Position numbers and translations under genes: made by a program. The notes beneath the pieces were generated by a model that was not told the DNA's origin, did not search any database, and was given only the letters and a program-made list of their open reading frames with translations. Below, piece by piece: positions 50,383 to 60,457 of a stretch of DNA of 64,000 nt. The stretch lies in the NCBI GenBank assembly GCA_038207565.1, contig JBBQZQ010000021.1:4666-68665 (forward strand), given 5' to 3'. Source of the DNA: JALZAI01 sp038207565 (GTDB lineage Bacteria; Actinomycetota; Actinomycetes; Mycobacteriales; Jatrophihabitantaceae). The number at the start of each line of letters is the position of its first letter. Position 1 is the first letter of the stretch.

Positions 50383-51924
50383 ATGCAGCGCATCGCGGTC
50401 GGGACCGGTCCACTCACCGAGGCGGAGGTCGTGGCGGTCGCGCGCGACGGTGCCGGCGTGGCATTGGCGCCGGACGCGCTCGAGGCGATCACCGGGTCAC
50501 GCCGGACGATCGACGCGCTGGCCGGCGACGTCGAACCGCATTACGGGATCTCGACCGGTTTCGGTGCTCTGGCGACCAGGCACATCCCGGCGACCCAGCG
50601 CGCGATCCTGCAACGGTCGCTGATCCGATCGCACGCGGCCGGAAGCGGTCCGGAGGTCGAGCGGGAGGTGACGCGGGCCCTCATGCTGCTTCGCCTCTCG
50701 ACGCTCGCCACAGGTCGGACGGGGGTGCGAGTCGAGACGGCGAGCGCCCTCGCCGCGCTGCTCGACGTCGGCATCACGCCGCTCGTGCGCGAGTACGGCT
50801 CACTCGGCTGCTCGGGTGATCTGGCGCCGCTGGCGCACGTCGCGCTCGCCCTGCTCGGCGAGGGAACAGTGCGCGATGCGTCGGGCACGCAACTTCCTGC
50901 TGCCGAAGCCCTGGCCGCGCACGGGATCGAAGCGCTCGTGCTGGCCGAGAAGGAGGGCCTCGCCCTGATCAACGGAACCGACGGGATGCTCGGGCAGCTG
51001 CTGCTCGCGTGCGCGGACCTGGACCTGCTGCTGCGGACGGTCGATCTGAGCGCGGCGATGAGCGTCGAGGCGATGCTCGGGACGGCAGCCGTGTTCGCCG
51101 CGGATCTGCAGGCACTGCGTCCGCAGCCGGGACAGGCCGTGGCCGCGGCGAACATGCGGGCCCTGCTGACCGACTCGCCTATCGTGGCCTCGCACGCGGG
51201 CCCGGACTGCGTGTACGTGCAGGACGCGTACTCGATGCGCTGCGCACCGCAGGTGGCCGGCGCGGCACGCGACACCCTGGCGCACGCTCGGATGGTGGCC
51301 GGTTACGAGCTGTCTTCCGCCGTCGACAACCCCGTGGTGACCCTGGACGGGCGGGTGGAGTCCAACGGCAACTTCCACGGGGCGCCGATCGCCTACGTGC
51401 TGGACTTCCTGGCGATCGTGGCCGCCGATGTCGCATCGATGAGCGAACGCCGCACGGACCGGATGCTCGATGTATCGCGCTCGCGCGGGTTGCCCCCGTT
51501 CCTGGCCGCCGACCCCGGCGTGGACTCCGGGCACATGATCGCGCAGTACACCCAGGCCGCGCTGGTCTCGGAGATGAAGCGGCTCGCCGTTCCGGCCAGC
51601 GTCGACTCGATCCCGTCGAGCGCGATGCAGGAGGACCACGTGTCGATGGGCTGGTCGGCCGCCCGCAAGCTGCGCCGTTCGGTCGACGCGCTCAGCCGGG
51701 TCATCGCGATCGAAGTGCTGACGGCCGCCCGGGCACTGGACATGCGCTCGCCCCTGCGCCCCGGCCCGGCGACCGGCGCGGTGGTGGCGGCGCTGCGCGC
51801 GTCCGTGCCGGGTCCGGGCGCAGACCGGTTCCTCGCTCCCGAGATCGAGGCCGCGCTGCAGCTTGTCGCTTCCGGAGCCGCGGTGGCCGCAGCCGACTCC
51901 GTCCTGCCGTCCCCGCTGGCATGA
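50383..51924 (+). CDS. hutH: Histidine ammonia-lyase
   Basis: A 513-residue aromatic amino acid lyase that converts histidine to urocanate. The MIO cofactor motif is in YGSLGCSGDLAPLAHVALAL, where the usual Ala-Ser-Gly is Cys-Ser-Gly, a permitted variant of the family signature. HYGISTGFG and DAYSMRCAPQVAG also match. ATG 50383 has no Shine-Dalgarno sequence; CAGAGT 6 nt upstream may be a leaderless -10. hutU follows, so histidine can be taken to imidazolone propionate; hutI and later genes are not in the window. Confidence 0.93.
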   Translation: MQRIAVGTGPLTEAEVVAVARDGAGVALAPDALEAITGSRRTIDALAGDVEPHYGISTGFGALATRHIPATQRAILQRSLIRSHAAGSGPEVEREVTRALMLLRLSTLATGRTGVRVETASALAALLDVGITPLVREYGSLGCSGDLAPLAHVALALLGEGTVRDASGTQLPAAEALAAHGIEALVLAEKEGLALINGTDGMLGQLLLACADLDLLLRTVDLSAAMSVEAMLGTAAVFAADLQALRPQPGQAVAAANMRALLTDSPIVASHAGPDCVYVQDAYSMRCAPQVAGAARDTLAHARMVAGYELSSAVDNPVVTLDGRVESNGNFHGAPIAYVLDFLAIVAADVASMSERRTDRMLDVSRSRGLPPFLAADPGVDSGHMIAQYTQAALVSEMKRLAVPASVDSIPSSAMQEDHVSMGWSAARKLRRSVDALSRVIAIEVLTAARALDMRSPLRPGPATGAVVAALRASVPGPGADRFLAPEIEAALQLVASGAAVAAADSVLPSPLA

Positions 51925-52070
51925 GCCGTCAGGTTTCCGGCGGGGATGCGCCGGTCCGGCAGCCGCACTACGAAGCAGGTGACCGCCCGGCGGCCGTCGC
52001 GACCTGCTCCCGCACGGCGGCGCGATTGTCCTCGGGCGTCTCGTCCAGTCGCTTCGATCACGGCAATTAG
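51921..52070 (+). CDS. Doubtful 49-codon frame coupled to hutH
   Basis: ATG 51921 overlaps the hutH stop (ATGA) and opens a frame of 49 codons (SRQVSGGDAPVRQPHYEAGD..., ending SSRFDHGN). Translational coupling would be possible, but there is no recognised family and third-position GC bias is weaker than in true genes here. The rest of the 183-nt hutH-hutU gap holds nothing identified. Confidence 0.2.
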   Translation: MSRQVSGGDAPVRQPHYEAGDRPAAVATCSRTAARLSSGVSSSRFDHGN

Positions 52071-52107
52071 CTGCCTACAGTGCTGCGGGCGGGGGCAAGA
52101 TGAACCC

Positions 52108-53754
<1,647 letters not shown>

Positions 53755-53757
53755 GCG

Positions 53758-54981
53758 CTAGGGCAGCCGACGGCGCGTGTAGCCGATGAATCCGCCGGCC
53801 ACCAGCACGAGCGCGGCAAGCACGAGGGCGGGCGCCAGCACTGTGGTGTGCGGCGACGTCCCCGCGGCTGCACGGCGCGGCACGACCGTCGTGGGCTGCA
53901 CCGTCGTGGGCTGCACCGGCGTCGCGCGCGGTGGTGGACGGGGCGGGTGGTAGCTGACGTCGCGGCAGCCGAGGGTGCGCTGTCGATCCGGCACCAGGAC
54001 TGACAGCGCGAGCACGCAGTAGCGATGCCGGCCCGGACGCAACGGGTCGACCTGGACCTCGAAGCCGGGCCTCGGCCACGTCCCCGGGAACCGCGCCGCG
54101 ATGCCGGGGCGCTCCCGCGTCGTCAACACACCTGCCCGCAGCCGCCCGTCGAGGGTCACCCGGACAGCTGTGGTCTCGCGGGCGCGACCGGTGACCGCCC
54201 ATCCGCGCACCGCCATGCTGCCGGCTGCCACGTCCCAGCTCTCCACGACGCCCTGCAGCCGACTCGCCTGCTCGATCCGGGCGTCCTGTGCGGCGATGTA
54301 GCGCAGGCCGTTGACGTCGCCGTGTTGGTAGCGCGTCCGGTGGGAGATGACCGGGTTCATGATCTGATCTCGTCCGTCGTAGCTGCCGCGGAAGTGGCCG
54401 AGGCCGACGGCATGGCCCATCTCGTGCAGGACCGCGCTGGTGAACACGTCCGCCCCGCGGGTGAAGACGTCCGGGCAGAGCGTCACCGCGGAAAGATCCA
54501 GCTGCTCGATCCCGGCGACCAGTTCGCTTCCCGGGTAGGTGACGCCCTCCGCGATGGTGCCCTCGGGCGCACCGTTGACCTTCGCGCAGCGCGGCCCGTT
54601 CTGGTGCTGGGCCTCGTCCACGGTGATCGAGCCGTAGACCCCTAGGTAGCCGGTGCCCTTCGCGACATCCTCGTCCTGCGCCACACCCTGATAGGTGACG
54701 TCGAGGCCGTAGCGGCGCAGTTGCGAGACGGCGTAGGACACGGCGCGCGCGATGCGCTCGACGTGCGGCGTCCCGTCGAGCACCCACACGTTCATGCCGG
54801 ACGGGAACAGGCCCAGCGGCTGCGTACCTTCGAGGCGTTCGGTGTCGTCGTTGGTGTAGAAACCGCCGGTGCCCGGCTGGGGTGGTGCGGCCGCATCGGT
54901 CGAGGCTGGGACGAGGACGAGCAGCACGAGCGTCAGCGCAGCCGTGCAGCGCGCGAGACGGCGGCGCGCTCGAACTCGCAT
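53758..54981 (-). CDS. Exported metzincin-type metalloprotease with C-terminal membrane anchor
   Basis: A 407-residue protein. A signal peptide (about 1-32, ending DAA-AP) is followed by a catalytic domain with HEMGHAVGLGHFRG, the HExxHxxGxxH zinc motif of metzincins, and a Met-turn candidate in QIMNPVISH. A beta-rich domain and a Pro/Thr-rich stretch lead to one C-terminal membrane helix (about 380-400) and the basic end GYTRRRLP, which resembles an anchored wall protein although no LPxTG-like sorting signal is clear. ATG 54981 has GGAGGA upstream. Substrate unknown. Confidence 0.82.
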   Translation of the reverse strand: MRVRARRRLARCTAALTLVLLVLVPASTDAAAPPQPGTGGFYTNDDTERLEGTQPLGLFPSGMNVWVLDGTPHVERIARAVSYAVSQLRRYGLDVTYQGVAQDEDVAKGTGYLGVYGSITVDEAQHQNGPRCAKVNGAPEGTIAEGVTYPGSELVAGIEQLDLSAVTLCPDVFTRGADVFTSAVLHEMGHAVGLGHFRGSYDGRDQIMNPVISHRTRYQHGDVNGLRYIAAQDARIEQASRLQGVVESWDVAAGSMAVRGWAVTGRARETTAVRVTLDGRLRAGVLTTRERPGIAARFPGTWPRPGFEVQVDPLRPGRHRYCVLALSVLVPDRQRTLGCRDVSYHPPRPPPRATPVQPTTVQPTTVVPRRAAAGTSPHTTVLAPALVLAALVLVAGGFIGYTRRRLP

Positions 54982-55102
54982 TGTTCCTCCGCCGCCGACG
55001 ATACCGACCGGCTGACTGCCTCCCCCCCGCTGCAACCAGTAATCGGTGGCCAGGATCGCGACACCAGGGGGGAAGACGCAGGAAAGGTTTTCGCGGGCGG
55101 GA

Positions 55103-56581
55103 TCATGGCATGCGCGACCCGCGCCGGCGCTCCTGTTCGACGAGCGCGTCAAGATCGGTGAGCCGGTCGAGCCCGCGCAACGGTTGTGCGACGCGGTGGT
55201 TGCCCTGCAACTTGTCGCGGTTGCGCTCGAGGAAGGCCCAGTAACCCGCGGTGAACGGGCACGCCTCGTCGCCGACGCGCTTGGTCGGGTCGTAGCGGCA
55301 GTCGCCGCAGAAGTCGCTCATCCTGTTGATGTACGCACCGCCGCCGGCGTAGGGCTTGGTCGCCAGGACGCCGCCGTCCGCGTACTGCGACATACCGACG
55401 ACATTGGGCACCATCACCCAGTCGTATCCGTCGACGAAGGCGCGGTGGAACCAGTCGGTGACCTGCGCCGGGTGCCACCCGCGCTGCAGGGCGTAATTGC
55501 CGAGCACCATCAGGCGCGGGATGTGGTGCACCCAGCCGTGCTCTCGCACCCCGCGCAGGACGTGGCGGAGGCAATTGGCCTCGACCTTCCCCTCGGCGTC
55601 CAGCTCGGCGAACCACTGCGGCAGGTTCGCCGAGGCCCGCAGCGCGTTGCCCCGCCGATACTCCTCGCCCTGTTGCCAGTACAGGTGCCACACGTAGTCG
55701 CGCCAGCCCATGATCTGCCGGACGAAGCCTTCGACGGACGCGATCGGCGCCGCTGCGTCGCGGTACGCCCGCTCGGCGCGGCGGACCACCTCGAGCGGGT
55801 CCAGCAGCCCGAGATTGAGCGGCGCTGACAGCAGCGAGTGCGACATCCACTCGTCGGCACTGAGCATCGCGTCCTCATGCCTGCCGAAACCGGCGAGGCG
55901 GTGCTCGAGGAAATCGTCCAGCGCGCGAAGCGCCTCGGATTCCGTGGCGGCGAACCGCCGTGGCCCGTCCGCCCCGATGAATCGGACGTCGCCGTCGCGC
56001 TCCCACCGGTCGAGGTCGTGGCGAACCTCGTCGTCGATCTCGTCCTCTACCGGCCACCAGGGCTCGGCCACGCCGAGGGTCGGTTGCTTCGGCGGCGGCT
56101 CGCGGTTGTCGGCGTCGTAGTTCCACCTGCCCCCCGCCGGGTCGGGGCCGTCCATCAGCACGTCGTGGCGACGCCGGGCGTCGCGGTAGAAATCCTCTAG
56201 CACGAGCCGCCTGCTGCCACGTGCCTTCGCCCAGTGCGCGAAGTCCGCCATCGCCGTCACGAAGCCGCGCGCCGGCACCACCTCGACGTCCCGGCGCCGC
56301 ACGAACTCCAGCGCGGCGTAGGTCGTCGGATGGCACACGTCCAGGCTGCCCTTCGTGGCGCGCAGCGCTTCGGTGAAGGTACCGGCACGCACGTAGTCGC
56401 ATCGGCCGCCGAGCTCCGCCGCTCGGTGCCGCATCGCCGACAGGACGAGGTGGGCCTTCTGCCGATGGAAGGTGCGTCGGGCGAACGCGCTGCAGGACTC
56501 GATCAGCAGTACCTGCTGCTGGCTGTCGTCCAGGAACTGCCGGCCGAGCTGGTCACCGAAGATCCACCGTCGCGCCGCCAC
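55103..56581 (-). CDS. Iron-sulfur cryptochrome/photolyase (FeS-BCP, PhrB type)
   Basis: A 492-residue flavoprotein of the bacterial (6-4) photolyase group. It starts RRWIFGDQLGRQFLDD (antenna domain). The FAD domain holds EGFVRQIMGWRDYVWHLYW, HHIPRLMVLGNYALQRGWHP and DGYDWVMVPNVVGMSQYADG. The four [4Fe-4S] cysteines expected for this group are in EANCLRHVLRG, DFCGDCRYDP and EACPFTAGYW. These enzymes repair (6-4) photoproducts using light. Probable start at 56581; the mutT-type gene lies 34 nt upstream, so both DNA/nucleotide repair genes may be co-transcribed. Confidence 0.92.
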   Translation of the reverse strand: MAARRWIFGDQLGRQFLDDSQQQVLLIESCSAFARRTFHRQKAHLVLSAMRHRAAELGGRCDYVRAGTFTEALRATKGSLDVCHPTTYAALEFVRRRDVEVVPARGFVTAMADFAHWAKARGSRRLVLEDFYRDARRRHDVLMDGPDPAGGRWNYDADNREPPPKQPTLGVAEPWWPVEDEIDDEVRHDLDRWERDGDVRFIGADGPRRFAATESEALRALDDFLEHRLAGFGRHEDAMLSADEWMSHSLLSAPLNLGLLDPLEVVRRAERAYRDAAAPIASVEGFVRQIMGWRDYVWHLYWQQGEEYRRGNALRASANLPQWFAELDAEGKVEANCLRHVLRGVREHGWVHHIPRLMVLGNYALQRGWHPAQVTDWFHRAFVDGYDWVMVPNVVGMSQYADGGVLATKPYAGGGAYINRMSDFCGDCRYDPTKRVGDEACPFTAGYWAFLERNRDKLQGNHRVAQPLRGLDRLTDLDALVEQERRRGSRMP

Positions 56582-56614
56582 CCCCTGCTCCTACCCGAAT
56601 TGGGTGCCCGCAGG

Positions 56615-57076
56615 TCACTGCAGTAGCGGACGGACAGCCGCGAGCAGGGCGCGGTCGATCGGCAGCCAGGCCACCTCGGCGAGCCCGGCGGCGTCCAGCC
56701 AGCGCAGCTCGTCATGATCCTGCAGAGCGATCGGCTCGCCGGCGAGCAACTCCGCCGACCACAGCTGCAGCACGATGCGTTCGTCGCTCGCCGTGCCGAT
56801 CTCGCTCAGCGCCCGGACCTCGACGCCCAGCTCCTCGTGACACTCCCGCACCAGCGCGTCAGCCACTGTCTCGCGAGCCTCGACCTTGCCGCCGGGGAAC
56901 TCCCAGGCGCCGGCGAGCGCGGGCGGAGCGCTGCGGCGGGCGGCGAGCACGCGCCCCGATCGGATGAGGGCGGCACCGACGACGAGCACGCTCCGGTCTG
57001 CAGCCCGACGTGGACGTTCGAGTGTCAGCCGCAGCGCAGCCCCGGGAGGCGCCGCGGCGTTGATGACCACCTGCAC
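56615..57076 (-). CDS. MutT-type NUDIX hydrolase
   Basis: A 153-residue NUDIX protein. VVGAALIRSGRVLAARRSAP and ALAGAWEFPGGKVEARE lead to the NUDIX box GGKVEARETVADALVRECHE plus ELGVEV. The pattern fits 8-oxo-dGTP or CTP pyrophosphohydrolases that clean the nucleotide pool. GTG 57076 is chosen, as TAGGGT lies 6 nt before it; the first about 28 residues are not conserved and a later GTG is possible. Confidence 0.87.
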   Translation of the reverse strand: MQVVINAAAPPGAALRLTLERPRRAADRSVLVVGAALIRSGRVLAARRSAPPALAGAWEFPGGKVEARETVADALVRECHEELGVEVRALSEIGTASDERIVLQLWSAELLAGEPIALQDHDELRWLDAAGLAEVAWLPIDRALLAAVRPLLQ

Positions 57077-57082
57077 CCCTAG

Positions 57083-57088
57083 ACCCTA
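57083..57088 (-). promoter_or_regulatory. TAGGGT -10 box, leaderless start of the mutT-like gene
   Basis: TAGGGT on the minus strand ends 6 nt before GTG 57076. The box is part of the short dyad CCTAG-ACC-CTAGG. Confidence 0.4.
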
Positions 57089-57234
57089 GGCCCGATCGCG
57101 CCGCGGTCAACTATTCGCGGCCCGCCGAACTGCCGACCCTGTAGGGCGCGAACAAAGCCCCCGTGCACACCGGAGCACGCCCCGTGGCGCGCACCCCTCG
57201 ACGGGACAAGGCAAGCGGTGGTAGACCCGACTTC

Positions 57235-57690
57235 GTGCCGGCAAACGGGGGTAGGACGACACTGCACGACGCAGCGGCACTCGCACGCGATGAGCACGGG
57301 CTCGCCGTCGTCTCGACGGTGCGCTCCGATACCACCATCCAGTCCTCGCTGGTCAACGCCGCAGTGCTGGCACATCCGCTCACCGGCGAGGACCAGCTGG
57401 CGTTCGTCACGTACGGAAAGGTCAAGTTGGCCAACCTGCGGGCCCGGCCGCAGATCACGACGACGTTCCGCGATGGCTGGCAATGGGCGAGCGTGGAAGG
57501 ACGAGCTCAGCTCATCGGACCCGATGACCCGCACGCCGAAATCGACGCCGAACGGCTACGCCTGCTGCTGCGCCAGATCTTCATGGCGGCCGGCGGCAGC
57601 CATGACGACTGGGACGAGTACGACCGGGTAATGCTCGACCAGCGGCGGACCGCGGTGCTGGTGCAGCCCACCCGCGTCTACTCCAACTGA
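57235..57690 (+). CDS. PPOX-class (split-barrel, F420/FMN) protein
   Basis: A 151-residue split-barrel flavin/deazaflavin protein. HGLAVVSTVRSDTTIQSSLVN begins the barrel, followed by LAFVTYGKVKLANLRARPQIT and a beta strand with WASVEGRAQLIGP, typical of TIGR03618-like F420-dependent enzymes. GTG 57235 is used because the upstream part of the frame is low in conservation and lacks a start signal. Function unknown. Confidence 0.8.
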   Translation: MPANGGRTTLHDAAALARDEHGLAVVSTVRSDTTIQSSLVNAAVLAHPLTGEDQLAFVTYGKVKLANLRARPQITTTFRDGWQWASVEGRAQLIGPDDPHAEIDAERLRLLLRQIFMAAGGSHDDWDEYDRVMLDQRRTAVLVQPTRVYSN

Positions 57691-57748
57691 GCTCGACGGT
57701 GCCACCCGACTGCCCACCGTCACCACCCAACTACCGAAGGAGCGCGCT

Positions 57749-58147
57749 ATCCCTGCTTTCCCCGCCGTCACCCACGTTGCGGTGACAGTGACCGATCTCG
57801 AACGAAGCACCCGGGGGTACGGCGAGCTGTTCGCCGCCACGCCCGTTCTGGACGAGGACGAGGAGACCGGCGGCTTCCACCACACCGTGTTCGCACTGGA
57901 CCAAGGCCAACTATTCGGCCTGCACACCCATCCCGAGCGCGTGGACGGCTCATTCGACGAGCGCCGGCCGGGTCTGGACCATGTGTCGTTCGCCTGCCGG
58001 GACTGCGACGAGCTGCAGCAGTGGGCGCCGCGCCTGGACGAGCTCGGTATCGCGCATGGCGGGATCGTCGACGCGCATTACGGCTCGGGAGTGTCCTTCC
58101 GCGATCCGGACGGGGTCGCCCTGGAGTTCTTCGCGCCACCCGCCTGA
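57749..58147 (+). CDS. VOC-family protein with an apparent ATC start codon
   Basis: A 132-residue glyoxalase-fold protein. AAGGAG (57737-57742) is followed, after 6 nt, by ATC 57749 and then PAFPAVTHVAVTVTDLERS, the usual start of this family. No ATG, GTG or TTG lies in frame at this place. The first in-frame alternative, GTG 57776 or 57782, is far from the ribosome-binding site and would remove the metal-ligand His of THVAVTV. The second half has GLDHVSFACRDCDEL and ends SFRDPDGVALEFFAPP (Glu ligand). It could be a real rare start or an ATG mutated to ATC. Confidence 0.8.
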   Translation: MPAFPAVTHVAVTVTDLERSTRGYGELFAATPVLDEDEETGGFHHTVFALDQGQLFGLHTHPERVDGSFDERRPGLDHVSFACRDCDELQQWAPRLDELGIAHGGIVDAHYGSGVSFRDPDGVALEFFAPPA

Positions 58148-58217
58148 GCCCGATCATCGCCCCGCCTCCCGGGTCGTCGCGTCGTGGGATGCGGGGGGAT
58201 TGTGGTGTGATCCCCGC

Positions 58218-58784
58218 ATGCACCTCGCCACCACCGATGCCGGCAACGAACTGCTCGAGCGCGACCCGCTCGCCCTGCTGATCGGCATGTTGCTCGACCA
58301 GCAGATTCCGATGGAAAAGGCCTTCACCTCGCCCGCCGTGTTGCGCGATCGCCTCGGGCACGATCTCGACGCCACCGAGATCGCGACGTATGACGCCGAG
58401 GCGTTCGCAGCGATCTTTCGCGAGGTACCCGCGCTGCATCGCTTTCCAGTCGCGATGGCCAAGCGGGTTCAAGCGCTCGCGCAGGTGCTGGTCGAGCGTT
58501 TCGAGGGCGACGCAGCCGCGGTCTGGCGCGATGTGGCCGACGGCGGCGAGCTCGTGCGACGACTCAGCACGCTGCCCGGGTTCGGCAAGCAGAAGGCGCA
58601 GATCTTCGCGGCGTTGCTGGCCAAGCAGCTCGGCGTAGCGCCCGCCGGCTGGCGCGAGGCAACGGGTGCGTACGGCGAACCGAGCTCGTTCCGGTCGGTG
58701 GCCGATGTCGTCGACGCGGAGTCGCTGCAGAAGGTACGAGCTGTCAAGCAGCAGCTGAAGGCTGCCGCGAAGGCCCAGCAATAG
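58218..58784 (+). CDS. HhH-GPD base-excision DNA glycosylase-like protein
   Basis: A 188-residue helix-hairpin-helix protein. NELLERDPLALLIGMLLDQQIPMEKAF starts the domain, and LSTLPGFGKQKAQIFAALLAKQ is the HhH motif (GFGKQKA). The usual catalytic Asp of HhH-GPD enzymes is not clear downstream, so the activity may differ. ATG 58218 fits the family N-terminus. With the photolyase and MutT genes it is the third repair-related gene within 4 kb. Confidence 0.82.
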   Translation: MHLATTDAGNELLERDPLALLIGMLLDQQIPMEKAFTSPAVLRDRLGHDLDATEIATYDAEAFAAIFREVPALHRFPVAMAKRVQALAQVLVERFEGDAAAVWRDVADGGELVRRLSTLPGFGKQKAQIFAALLAKQLGVAPAGWREATGAYGEPSSFRSVADVVDAESLQKVRAVKQQLKAAAKAQQ

Positions 58785-58808
58785 CTGGGCCGGTTCGATC
58801 ACGTTCGG

Positions 58809-59465
58809 CTAGACCCCGGCGAAGGCCCCCGACCGCATCGCGTCGACCTCGGCGACCAGCTCCACGACACGCGCGTCGCTGACGTCGGCGCCGCAGTACC
58901 CGAGCCAGTTGGCGACCATCCGGTGCCCACCCTGCGTCAGTACCGACTCGGGATGGAACTGGACACCTTCGATCGGCAGGCACGCATGGCGCATCGCCAT
59001 CACCACGCCCGACGCCGTGCGCGCGGTCACCACCATCTCCGTCGCCAGCCCGGCGTCGGAGACGGCGAGCGAGTGGTAGCGGGTGGCGACGAACGGCGAG
59101 GGCAGCCCCGCGAGCACGCCCGTGCCGTCGTGCTGCACCGCACTGGTCTTGCCGTGCAGCAGTTCCGGGGCGCGCACGATCGGCGCGCCGAACACGGCAC
59201 CGATCGCCTGGTGCCCCAGGCACACGCCGAGCAGCGGCAACTCACGCTCGGCGCAGGCGCCCACGAACGACATCGAGGTGCCGGCGTCGTGCGGGTCGCC
59301 CGGGCCGGGTGAGAGCAGCACGCCGTCCACGTCGAGGTCGTCGAGCTCGTCAGGGGACACGGCGTCGTTGCGTCGCACGAGGACGCTTGCCCCGAGCTGC
59401 CCGAGGTACTGCACGAGGTTGTAGACGAAGCTGTCGTAGTTGTCGACGACCAGGACGCGGGTCAT
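58809..59465 (-). CDS. pabA: Aminodeoxychorismate/anthranilate synthase glutamine amidotransferase
   Basis: A 218-residue class I glutamine amidotransferase that supplies ammonia for p-aminobenzoate or anthranilate synthesis. LVVDNYDSFVYNLVQYLGQLG, the oxyanion strand LLSPGPGDPHDAG, the nucleophile in LLGVCLGHQAIG (Cys) and the His-Glu pair in GVQFHPESVLT are all present. In M. tuberculosis the equivalent (trpG, Rv0013) lies convergent to pknB; here pknB is 50 kb away. The ATG overlaps the stop of the small gene upstream (ATGA). Confidence 0.93.
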   Translation of the reverse strand: MTRVLVVDNYDSFVYNLVQYLGQLGASVLVRRNDAVSPDELDDLDVDGVLLSPGPGDPHDAGTSMSFVGACAERELPLLGVCLGHQAIGAVFGAPIVRAPELLHGKTSAVQHDGTGVLAGLPSPFVATRYHSLAVSDAGLATEMVVTARTASGVVMAMRHACLPIEGVQFHPESVLTQGGHRMVANWLGYCGADVSDARVVELVAEVDAMRSGAFAGV

Positions 59466-59626
59466 TGGTGACCCGGCACCGTGACCTGATTGATCGGCAG
59501 GTGCGGCTCGATCCACGGGAACACCACGAACATCAGCAGCGCGGTGGCCAGCAGCACGAGCACCAGCGTCTCGGACAGCTTCAGCGCGAGGTTGCCCGGC
59601 AGGTGCCGCCAGATCCAGGTGTACAT
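59462..59626 (-). CDS. 54-residue single-span membrane protein
   Basis: A small protein, MYTWIWRHLPGNLALKLSE, then one hydrophobic helix (about residues 20-39) with FVVFPWIEPHLPINQVTV after it. It is locked between its neighbours: its ATG shares a base with the sortase stop (TGATG), and its TGA overlaps the pabA start (ATGA). Comparable short proteins occur at this place in other actinobacteria. Function unknown; a link to the sortase or membrane is plausible from the arrangement. Confidence 0.75.
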   Translation of the reverse strand: MYTWIWRHLPGNLALKLSETLVLVLLATALLMFVVFPWIEPHLPINQVTVPGHQ

Positions 59627-60438
59627 CAGGCGCTCACCCCGTCGTACAGCGCCGAGATCTGGGCGGGCCGCGCCGAGCTGGTGCGCGGCAATGTCTGGCG
59701 CAACTGCGAGTACACGATCATGCGCTTGGCTGCGGTGAACTTCGGGTGACAGGTGGTCATCGTCATCAACGCCTCGTCCGGGCGGGTGTCCAGGTGGTCG
59801 GGAACGGCGAGCAGCACCGTAGCGTCGCCCGGCGCGACGATCTCGCGGCCCGGGATGCCGTCGGAGTCCGCTGCCGTGATGTCGCCGTTCGCACCCTTGA
59901 CCCGGTAGACGTACCAGTGCGACTCGGTCTCGACGATCACCGCGTCGCCCGCTCGCAGTTGATCCAGGTTCAGGAAGGGCTCACCCTTGCCGACGCGGTG
60001 ACCTGCGACGGCGAAGTTGCCCAGCTGCCCCGGCAGGGCGGTCGACTCGTAGTGCCCCGGGCCCTTCGCCAGATCCGCGTCGGACGTGCCCTCGACGATC
60101 GTTCGAGCGAAGTCACGACCCAGGCGCGGGATGTAGAGGTTGGCGATGCCGACACCGGTCGCCAGCTTGGCCACCTTGCCGTCGGGCAACGTCAGCAGCG
60201 GGTCCTTGTGGTTCTGCCAATACTTCGTCAGCGCGTGCTTGACCTTGGTCTGCGCCTGGTCGGCGAAGTAGTTCGTGACATACACCTCGTAGACGACGAA
60301 CAGCAGCACCACGAGCCCTGCCGTGATCAGGGTCTGCCCGATGCCGCGTACGACGAAGCGCACCTTGTCGCCCCATGACGACGCGCGCGCAGGCGGCGGG
60401 GCATCCTCGAGCGCGGTCGCGCTGCGGTCACGTGCCAT
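59626..60438 (-). CDS. Class E sortase
   Basis: A 270-residue membrane-anchored cysteine transpeptidase. One helix at about 30-52 is followed by the sortase barrel. Catalytic residues appear as His in NFAVAGHRVGKG, Cys in LMTMTTCHPKF and Arg in AAKRMIVYSQL. Class E enzymes attach proteins with LAxTG-type signals to the wall in high-GC Gram-positives. No substrate gene is recognised in the window. ATG 60438 has GAGGAG upstream. Confidence 0.92.
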   Translation of the reverse strand: MARDRSATALEDAPPPARASSWGDKVRFVVRGIGQTLITAGLVVLLFVVYEVYVTNYFADQAQTKVKHALTKYWQNHKDPLLTLPDGKVAKLATGVGIANLYIPRLGRDFARTIVEGTSDADLAKGPGHYESTALPGQLGNFAVAGHRVGKGEPFLNLDQLRAGDAVIVETESHWYVYRVKGANGDITAADSDGIPGREIVAPGDATVLLAVPDHLDTRPDEALMTMTTCHPKFTAAKRMIVYSQLRQTLPRTSSARPAQISALYDGVSA

Positions 60439-60457
60439 CAGTGCTCCTCGCTGCTCA

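Noticed and set aside
50383..51924. Cys-Ser-Gly in place of Ala-Ser-Gly in HutH as a possible new cofactor
   Set aside because: The family signature allows Ser, Ala or Cys at this position, so it is a known variant.
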